DNA of 64,000 bases from Myxococcales bacterium (GTDB lineage: Bacteria > Myxococcota_A > UBA9042). Position 1 is the first letter of the stretch. Every line of letters starts with the position of its first letter. A program made the position numbers and the translations under genes. Below the pieces are notes generated by a model. The model worked only from the letters and a program-made list of their open reading frames with translations, had not been told where the DNA came from and did no database searches. Of this stretch, positions 38,644-46,200 are shown in pieces. The stretch spans positions 1 to 64,000 of the forward strand of contig SHZF01000015.1 in the NCBI GenBank assembly GCA_009692425.1. The letters run 5' to 3'.

Positions 38644-39285
38644 ATGCACGCGACGACCGCTGCGACCACCCTGCTGCTGCTCGTCTCGGCGTGCGCCCAA
38701 CCGCCGCCCGCCGAACTGACCGACATCGCCACCCTGCCCGCCTGGGAACTGACGTCCGACGCCGGGCAGTCCATCGGCTCGAAGAGCTTGGCGGGCAAGG
38801 TGTGGGTCGCCAATTTCCTGTTCACGTCGTGCCCCTCGTCCTGCCCGCCGTTGGCGCGTGCCACCAAGGAGTTGCAGGACCGTCTGGCGGCAGGCAGCAC
38901 GGCGTCGGGCGGGCCGCCGATCCAGATCGTGTCGGTTTCGGTCGATCCGGTGACGGACACGCCTGACGTGTTGCGTGCATTCGGGGTGCAGTACGGGGCC
39001 GACCCGCGCGTCTGGCATTTTGCGACCGGCGACTACGACGCGATGGAACGGCTGGTGACCGACGGCTTCCTGCTGCCAATCCTGCGCAGCGACGTGCCCC
39101 CGCGCGGACTGCCGGGGCGCGCCGAGGCGGCCGGATTGCAGCGCCCGACCCCGATCGACACGGCCCACAGCCTGCAGTTCGTGGTGGTCGACGGCGCTGG
39201 CCGCATCCGCGGCGTGTTCGACAAGACCCCAGACGGCCTGGCGAAGGTCGAAAAGGTGGCGCGATGGCTGGCGAGCCACCCATGA
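38644..39285 (+). CDS. SCO1/SenC-family copper chaperone lipoprotein
   Basis: This is a protein of 213 residues. A lipoprotein signal ends V-S-A-C at about residue 18. The thioredoxin-like domain has the copper-binding C63-P-S-S-C67 and the distal H175 in D-T-A-H-S. SCO proteins deliver copper to, or reduce, the CuA site of subunit II, in keeping with the neighbouring ctaC. A segment of about 25 residues before H175 (P-P-R-G-L-P-G-R-A-E-A) is longer than in most members. The ATG at 38644 is preferred over an in-frame ATG at 38563 because it places the signal peptide at the N-terminus. Confidence 0.9.
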   Translation: MHATTAATTLLLLVSACAQPPPAELTDIATLPAWELTSDAGQSIGSKSLAGKVWVANFLFTSCPSSCPPLARATKELQDRLAAGSTASGGPPIQIVSVSVDPVTDTPDVLRAFGVQYGADPRVWHFATGDYDAMERLVTDGFLLPILRSDVPPRGLPGRAEAAGLQRPTPIDTAHSLQFVVVDGAGRIRGVFDKTPDGLAKVEKVARWLASHP

Positions 39286-40097
39286 GCGCAGAAGTTGCGC
39301 GGCCTGCCGGCGCACGCAAGCGCTTTCGGCCGGAACTCGTGCCGACGCTCGTCATGCTCGTCTGCCTCGGCATCCTGCTGGCGTTGGGCAACTGGCAAAC
39401 GGGGCGTTACCGCCAACAGACGGCGCTCGTCGAGCGCTACCACGCCCAGCACGATGTCGCACCCGCAGTGCAGGCGGCGGCCGAACTGGCTGCCGGACAG
39501 GATCGGGAGGCGCGCCTGCAATTCCGTCGCGTGGCCCTGCGCGGCACCGTCGATGCCGCCCACGTACACTGGCTGACGGCGCGCTATATGTTGGGGCAAC
39601 GCGGCTTTGGCGTGCTGGTGCCGCTCGTGCTGGCGGACGCCCCGAGCGCCGGGCCGCGCGCGCTGCTCGTCGATCTCGGCTGGGTTCCCGAAGGCAAGGA
39701 AGCCACATTGTTGCGGAGCCTGGCAACGGAGGCGACATCGGGCAAGACCCGGGTCGTGCGCGGGCGACTGCATGTCGTGCCGGCCGCCCTGCGCGCGGGG
39801 ATTCCGGGTTCCGACGCGCCCGCGGGGCAGCACCTGCAGCGGCCGACGTGGCGCGCGCCCAACCCCACCGCCATCGCCCGCACGACGCCCGGGCTGGACC
39901 CGGAACTGCTCGTGCTGGCCGGCGAACAGGCCACCGGCCGCACCGTCGATCCGGCGCAGGTGCCGCTCGACGGGTACGCCTATCCCGTGCGGCCCCTGCC
40001 GATGAAGAATGTCGAGTACGCCGTCACGTGGTACGGCCTTGCGCTGACCTGCGTGGCGGTCTGGTTCGCGTTGAGTCGACGGGAGCCGGCAGCGTGA
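39282..40097 (+). CDS. SURF1-family oxidase assembly protein
   Basis: This is a protein of 271 residues with one membrane helix near each end and a large loop between, the SURF1/Shy1 layout. Motifs include G-N-W-Q-T-G-R-Y after helix 1, L-V-D-L-G-W-V-P in the loop and the final N-V-E-Y-A-V-T-W-Y-G-L. SURF1 assists heme A insertion into subunit I. The ATG at 39282 forms an ATGA overlap with the SCO stop; an in-frame ATG at 39264 with a better AAGG site is an alternative. It ends in a GTGA overlap with the FGE-like gene. Confidence 0.9.
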   Translation: MSAEVARPAGARKRFRPELVPTLVMLVCLGILLALGNWQTGRYRQQTALVERYHAQHDVAPAVQAAAELAAGQDREARLQFRRVALRGTVDAAHVHWLTARYMLGQRGFGVLVPLVLADAPSAGPRALLVDLGWVPEGKEATLLRSLATEATSGKTRVVRGRLHVVPAALRAGIPGSDAPAGQHLQRPTWRAPNPTAIARTTPGLDPELLVLAGEQATGRTVDPAQVPLDGYAYPVRPLPMKNVEYAVTWYGLALTCVAVWFALSRREPAA

Positions 40098-41047
40098 AGG
40101 TCGAACTGCCCTGCCTGGCGTTGGCGGCGCTGTTCGGCTGTGCCGCGGCGGCGCGCCCTGAGAGTGCGCCGGAGCCCGTCGCGTCCACGCCGAACGATGG
40201 GGCCGCAAGCGCTGCAGGGGGCGATGCCGTGGTGACCTTCGACGCGGCCGGGACAGTGGATGCCAAGCCTGCGCCGGACGCGACGCCCGACACGACTGCG
40301 GCCCTGGACGGTCTGGTTGCGACCGATGCGCCCGCATCGACCTGCGATCCGGATGCCAAGCCACAGCCGAATGCGGCCAGCGCCGCAGACCCGCCGGGGG
40401 CGCCGGGCTGTGGCCCCGGCATGGCCGCGGTCGACGCGTTCTGCATCGATCGTTGGGAAGCGGCGCTCGACGAGGTGCTGGCCAGCGGCAAGACGCAGCC
40501 GTGGTCGCCGTACTGGTCGCCCGCCAAGGCCAAGGTGCGCGCCAGATCCGCGCCCGGTCTCGTGCCGCAAGGCTACGTCTCCGGTACGCAGGCCGCCGCC
40601 GCTTGCCTGGAGGCCGGCAAGCGGCTGTGCACTGACACCGAGTGGCTGCGCGCGTGTCGCGGGCCGCAGAAGTGGACGTATCCGTATGGCAATGCGCTCC
40701 AACTCGGGACGTGCAACGACCACCGCGCCAAGCACCCGGCGGTGGAATACTTCGGCACCGCGGCCAGTTGGATCTGGTCGAAGCTCGGCCATCCGTGCAT
40801 CAACCAACTCGCGCAGACCGAGGCGCAGACGGGCGCTTTCAGTGGGTGCGTCTCCGCGGAGCAAGTCCATGACCTCATGGGAAACCTGCACGAGTGGACC
40901 GCGGACCCGGCCGGCACGTTTCGCGGTGGCTTCTACGTCGACACGAAATTGAACGGCCCGGGCTGCCTGTACGCGACGACGGCGCACGACGTGGGGCACT
41001 GGGACTACTCGACGGGCTTCCGCTGCTGCGCGGACAAGAAGAAATAA
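40094..41047 (+). CDS. Formylglycine-generating-enzyme-like (SUMF1-type) lipoprotein
   Basis: This is a protein of 317 residues with a lipoprotein signal (A-L-F-G-C), an Ala/Asp/Pro-rich linker to about residue 110, and a C-type-lectin-like FGE/sulfatase-modifying domain. Family motifs are I-D-R-W-E, A-C-L-E-A-G-K-R-L-C-T-D-T-E-W, Y-P-Y-G-N, M-G-N-L-H-E-W and G-F-R-C-C. Extra paired Cys suggest disulfides. Such domains oxidise Cys to formylglycine or, more often in bacteria, bind ligands; catalytic activity is not shown. The GTG start overlaps the SURF1 stop (40094-40097) and has GGGAG upstream, so it is translationally tied to the oxidase locus. Confidence 0.8.
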   Translation: MKVELPCLALAALFGCAAAARPESAPEPVASTPNDGAASAAGGDAVVTFDAAGTVDAKPAPDATPDTTAALDGLVATDAPASTCDPDAKPQPNAASAADPPGAPGCGPGMAAVDAFCIDRWEAALDEVLASGKTQPWSPYWSPAKAKVRARSAPGLVPQGYVSGTQAAAACLEAGKRLCTDTEWLRACRGPQKWTYPYGNALQLGTCNDHRAKHPAVEYFGTAASWIWSKLGHPCINQLAQTEAQTGAFSGCVSAEQVHDLMGNLHEWTADPAGTFRGGFYVDTKLNGPGCLYATTAHDVGHWDYSTGFRCCADKKK

Positions 41048-41051
41048 TCGA

Positions 41052-41825
41052 ATGGACACCCTGCTTGCCTCCCCGCAACCCTTGTCTGCCGCCCCGCCCG
41101 CGTTGCTCGCGGGGATTCGACTGCTGGCGACTGACATCGACGACACGATGACCCACGCCGGTGTGCTGACGCCGGCCGTGGTTGCCGCCGTGGCGCGCCT
41201 GGTCGCGGCGGGCATCGAGGTGCTGCCGGTCAGCGGGCGCTCGGCCGGCGAGGTTCTCGGCCTCGCACGCTACCTGCCGGGAGTACGGCGCGCGATCGCA
41301 GAAAATGGTGCCACGCTGCTGCGCCCCGACAACCCGCCGCTGGCCTTGCGCGCAACGCCGGACCGCGTGCGGTTGCGGGAGGCGGCAGCGGCCCTGTCTC
41401 GCGATCTCGCGGCACCGCTCGTCGAGGCGGCCGACGCGTTTTGCCGGGTCGGCGACCTCGCGTTCGAGCGCGGCGGGCGCGCCGATGGCGAATTGCAGGG
41501 TTTGCACACGCCGGCCGCGAAGCTGGGTGTTTTTCTCCTGTGGTCGTCGGTGCACCTGCACTTGTCGCTGGCAGCGCCGGACAAGGGCGCTGCGGTGCTT
41601 GAACTGGCGGCCGTCGATGGCATTGCCGGTGGTGCCATCGCGACGATCGGCGATTCGCCCAACGACGCCGGCCTGTGGGTGCCCGGGCGGTTCGCGCTGC
41701 CGGTCGGCACGGCTGCCGTGATGCGCCAGCGCGCCGTGCTGCCGCACCTGCCGCAGTGGGTGGTCGGCGAGGGTGCCTTGGGCTGGGTCGAACTGGCCGA
41801 AGCGCTGCTGGCCGCCCGCAAGTGA
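41052..41825 (+). CDS. HAD-superfamily phosphatase (Cof-like)
   Basis: This is a cytoplasmic protein of 257 residues. HAD motif I is D-I-D-D-T, motif II is P-V-S-G-R-S, and motif IV is G-D-S-P-N-D-A-G, with the mobile cap between, as in type IIB (Cof, sugar-phosphate or mannosyl-3-phosphoglycerate) phosphatases. K in A-P-D-K-G-A-A is the likely motif III lysine. Substrate unknown. It starts four bases after the FGE-like gene and is followed within two bases by the lipase gene, so it may be the continuation of one long transcript. Confidence 0.85.
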   Translation: MDTLLASPQPLSAAPPALLAGIRLLATDIDDTMTHAGVLTPAVVAAVARLVAAGIEVLPVSGRSAGEVLGLARYLPGVRRAIAENGATLLRPDNPPLALRATPDRVRLREAAAALSRDLAAPLVEAADAFCRVGDLAFERGGRADGELQGLHTPAAKLGVFLLWSSVHLHLSLAAPDKGAAVLELAAVDGIAGGAIATIGDSPNDAGLWVPGRFALPVGTAAVMRQRAVLPHLPQWVVGEGALGWVELAEALLAARK

Positions 41826-41827
41826 GC

Positions 41828-43093
41828 ATGAAACGGAGTAGCTTGCCCCGCAGCCCGCACCCGGCTAGCTTCGCGACCCCGATGGCGCGAAACCGGCACC
41901 ACGTTTTCTTGATTCCCGGCTTCTTCGGCTTCGCCAATCTCGGCGACCTAAAGTACTTCGGGCACGTGCACGCGGTCCTGCTGGCCGAACTCGAGCGCTT
42001 CGGGCTCGACGCGACGCTTTATCACGTGCGCACCCTGCCCACGGCGTCGGTACGCAAACGTGCCGGCCAGTTGCTGCGCGAGATCGCCGAGTCCGAGGCC
42101 GGCCGCGACACGGGCCCGATCCACCTGATCGGCCACTCGTCGGGAGCGCTGGACGCCCGCCTGCTGGTGTCGGCCGGCGCGTCGCTGTCGAGCGATCTGC
42201 CCGCAGCAGCGATCGCGGCCCGGGTCCGCAGTGTGACGTCGGTCTGCGGGCCCCACGCCGGCACCCCCATGGTGTCTGTGTTTACGACGGTGCTCGGCCC
42301 GCGCCTGCTCCAGTTACTGTCGCTCGCTACGATCTACGTGGTGCGCTACGGCCGCCTGCCGCTGTCGGTGTTGCTGCCGATGGGCCGCCTGCTGGTGCGG
42401 CTCGACAACGTCAGCGGCGCCGACCCATTGGACCAACTCTACGACGAATTGCTGGCCGACTTCGGGGACGAGAGGCGCCGGGAAATTCGGGACTTCTTCG
42501 CGTCCGTGGGCAAGGACCAGTCGCTTATCGCGCAACTGATGCCCGACGGCATGGACATCTTCAACGCGTGCACGCGCGACGACAGCGATGTGCGCTACGG
42601 CTGCGTGGTGGCCCGTGCGCGGGCTCCCGGTGTCGGGTCGACGTTGGCCGCCGGGCTGGGGCCGTACGCGCAGGCCAGCCACGCGCTGTACGCAGCGATG
42701 TACCAATTGTCGAGCCGCATGAGCCACGAGCGCGCGCCCATGCCGACGTTCAGCCAGGTGCAGTCGATGCGCCACGCGTGGGGTGAAGTGCCCGACGCGC
42801 GCACGAACGACGGCATCGTGCCGACGCTGAGCCAGTTGTGGGGCGAAGTGCTGTGCGCCGTCGATGCGGACCACCACGACGTCATCGGCCATTTCGACGA
42901 CACGAACCATGACCCGCCCCACTACGACTGGCTGCGCAGCGGCAGCGGGTTCACCCGCCGCGACTTCGAGGGCCTGTGGAGCGCAGTTGCCCGCTGGGTG
43001 GCGCGCGCCGAGCCGGCCGTGCGTGCCGAGGTGCCCACCGCAGAGGCACCCGCGTCGGTGCCGCACCGCACCGCCCGCATCACGATGCCGTGA
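41828..43093 (+). CDS. Alpha/beta-hydrolase, triacylglycerol-lipase-like
   Basis: This is a protein of 421 residues. It begins after a short basic leader with H-H-V-F-L-I-P-G-F-F-G-F (oxyanion-hole region) and carries the nucleophile elbow G-H-S-S-G. A late Asp in N-D-G-I-V-P-T and the His in G-H-F-D are candidates for the rest of the triad, as in bacterial lipases. It has no clear signal peptide, so it may act inside the cell or be anchored otherwise. The ATG at 41828 is two bases after the HAD stop; an in-frame ATG at 41882, right before the core, is possible. Confidence 0.8.
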   Translation: MKRSSLPRSPHPASFATPMARNRHHVFLIPGFFGFANLGDLKYFGHVHAVLLAELERFGLDATLYHVRTLPTASVRKRAGQLLREIAESEAGRDTGPIHLIGHSSGALDARLLVSAGASLSSDLPAAAIAARVRSVTSVCGPHAGTPMVSVFTTVLGPRLLQLLSLATIYVVRYGRLPLSVLLPMGRLLVRLDNVSGADPLDQLYDELLADFGDERRREIRDFFASVGKDQSLIAQLMPDGMDIFNACTRDDSDVRYGCVVARARAPGVGSTLAAGLGPYAQASHALYAAMYQLSSRMSHERAPMPTFSQVQSMRHAWGEVPDARTNDGIVPTLSQLWGEVLCAVDADHHDVIGHFDDTNHDPPHYDWLRSGSGFTRRDFEGLWSAVARWVARAEPAVRAEVPTAEAPASVPHRTARITMP

Positions 43094-43217
43094 CCGCGCC
43101 CTGCCGCGAGGGGGCGGACTCGGCCGCCACGTTGCGGTGGCACTTCTCTGGCGCCAAGGTCCGGCGCTGAGTACCCTTGGCGAGCAGCGGAGGGCGTCGG
43201 CCGGACGCTGGAGCAAC

Positions 43218-46200
43218 ATGCGACCACATCGGACGAAACCACCCGCAGCGCGTCGCACGGGCCGGCACGCCTGCGCACTCGCAGCGCTGGTGCTGCTGCC
43301 AGCGGCCTGTCTCGACGATTTCCAGACGGACGCACAGCTCGAGCAGGCCTTGGCGCGCGCGAACGCGGCCGACGCGGCGTTGGACGGCACCGATGGCGCG
43401 GCAGACATTGTCGACGCTGTCGATGCCGCCAATTTGGTGGACAGCCTTGTCGACGCGACGTCGGATGGGAAGGACGGCCCCGAGTCGGACGCCGACGCCA
43501 GCGGCGACGGCGTACTTGCGCTCGACGCGACCGCCACGGACTGCGACGGGTGCCCGAAGTGTCAGGTCGACGAGGACTGCAAGGGCACGCAGGCCATCGA
43601 CCTCTGCCTCCAGAAATGGTCGTGCTTGAAGCAGAACGGGTGGGGTCAGTGCGTCCAGGTGCTGCGGGCCGACGCGGTCGCGTGTCCGTCCGGCGGCACG
43701 GCGTGCCAGGCCTCGGCGTGCGATCCGGCGACTGGCAAGTGCCAGTCACAGCCTGCCAGCGACGGCTCGCCGTGCAGCGATCTGAACGGCTGCACTTATG
43801 GCGATGCGTGCGCTGCCGGCGCGTGCAAGCCCGGCGCTCCCAAGACGTGCGACGACGGCAACCCGTGCAGCAAGGACGAGTGCGACCCCGCCAGCGCAAC
43901 CTGCGTCGCATTGCCGCAAGCGGGGACGTGCACTGACTTCGACCCCTGCACGGTCGGCGACACGTGCGCCAACGGCACGTGCAAGACGTTTCCCAAGAAG
44001 TGCGACGACGGCGAGTCGTGCACGAAAGACGACTGCGACCCGGAGGCGCCGGGCTGCGTCTACCTGGCTCTCACGGCGACATGCAGCGACGGTGACCCGT
44101 GTACGGTCGGCGACAAGTGCGCGCAAAAGGAGTGCAAACCCGGGGCAAGCAAGGCCTGCGACGACGGCAACCCTTGCACCATCAACGCTTGCGATGCGGC
44201 GAGCGGCGACTGTGCCGCGGTCAACAGCCAGGCGCCGTGCTCGGACAACAACCCGTGCACGATCGGCGACCTGTGCGGCGGCGGGCTGTGCGTTCCCGGC
44301 GCTTCGAAGAACTGCGACGACGGCAACACGTGCACGAATGACGCCTGCAACGCGGGCTCTGGCGACTGCAGCTTCGTCAAGAATTTCTCGCCGTGCACCG
44401 ACAACAATGCGTGCACGCAAGGGGACATCTGCGACAGCGGCGCCTGCAAGTCGGGGGCGCCGAAGGGATGCAACGACGCCAACCCGTGCACCGTCGATTT
44501 GTGCGACGCAGCAAACGGGGCGTGCAGCGTGCTCTTCAACGCCGCCGCGTGCGACGATGGCGATGGATGCTCGGTCAACGACCAGTGTCAGGAAGGCAAA
44601 TGTGCGGCGGGACCCCTGAAGACCTGCGCCGACCTCGACACCTGCACGGCCGATGCGTGCGACGCGAAATCGGGCGGCTGTACGTTTGCGAAGATTGCTG
44701 GCTGCGGCGGGTTCTGCAGCGCCGACACGGATTGCAACGATCAAAACCCGTGCACGGTGAACGCATGCATCCAGGCAAAGTGCGCATTCCCGCCCAACGG
44801 CGAGCCGTGCAGCGATGGCGACGCGTGCAGTGTCGGCGACCAGTGCAGTTCCGGTGCGTGCAAGCCCGGGGTGCCGGCGAATTGCGACGACGGCAATCCA
44901 TGCACCGACGACCCGTGCGCCAAGGCGACCGGCGCCTGCGCCCACGCGGCGAACAGCGCCACATGCAGCGACAACAACGCGTGCACCTTGGGCGATACGT
45001 GCGCGGCCAACCAATGCGTCGCCGGTGTGGCGAAGGCGTGCGACGACAGCAATCCATGTACGACCGACGCTTGCGACCCCGTCAGTGGCAGTTGCGCCGC
45101 CACGAACCATACGGGCGCGTGCTCGGATGGGAATCCCTGCACGGTCGGCGACGGCTGTGGTGGCGGAGTGTGCAACTCGGGCGCCGTCTTGCCGTGCGAC
45201 GACCAGAATCCGTGCACGAACGATGCCTGCGACGTGGGCGACGGCGTGTGCAAGGGCAAACCCAATGCGGCGACGTGCAGCGATGGCAACGCGTGCACGC
45301 AAGGCGACGTGTGCGCGGCCGGCGCGTGCAAGCCCGGTGTCACGTTGGACTGCAACGACGGCAACCCGTGCACGACCGATGCGTGTTCCGTCGCGACCGG
45401 AGCGTGCTCGCAGTCCTTCAACACCGCACCTTGCGACGACCTGAACGCGTGCACGCAGGACGACGGTTGCGGCGGCGGCAAGTGCGCGCCGGGCGTGGCG
45501 ACGGCGTGCAGCGACGGCAACGCGTGCACGACCGACGGCTGTGACGCCAGCAGCGGCGGGTGCACCAGCCAACCGATCGTCGGGTGCGGCGGCAATTGCA
45601 CCAAAGACTCCGATTGCAACGACCAGAACCCGTGCACGACGGACTCGTGCACGGGCGGCAAGTGCGCATTCGCCCCGAACACTGCGGGGTGTGAAGACAG
45701 CGATCCCTGCACCGAGGCCGACAAGTGTGCAGGAGGCCAGTGCCAGCCGGGCGCTGCCAAACCGTGCAGCGACGGCAGCGTGTGCACGGACGATGTGTGC
45801 GACAAGGCGACCGGCGCATGCAATGGCACTCCCAACGCGTTGCCGTGCTCAGATGGCGACGCGTGCAGCATTGGCGAGGCCTGCGTGGGTGGCTCGTGCA
45901 CGGGCGGCAAGCCGGTGGCGTGCAATGACGGCAAGGTGTGTACCGACGACAAGTGCGACGCGCAGTCCGGTGCGTGCGGCTTCGTCATCAACGTGGCGGC
46001 GTGCAGCGACGGCGACGCGTGCAGCGTAGGCGATGCGTGCGCTGCCGGGTCGTGCAAGGCCGGCCCGGCGAAAGTGTGCGACGACCAGAACCCATGCACG
46101 AACAACGCGTGCGACAAGGCGAACGGAACGTGCGGCGAGGTCAACAACGCGGCACCGTGCACCGACGCCAACCCGTGCACGCTGGGCGACGTCTGCGCAG

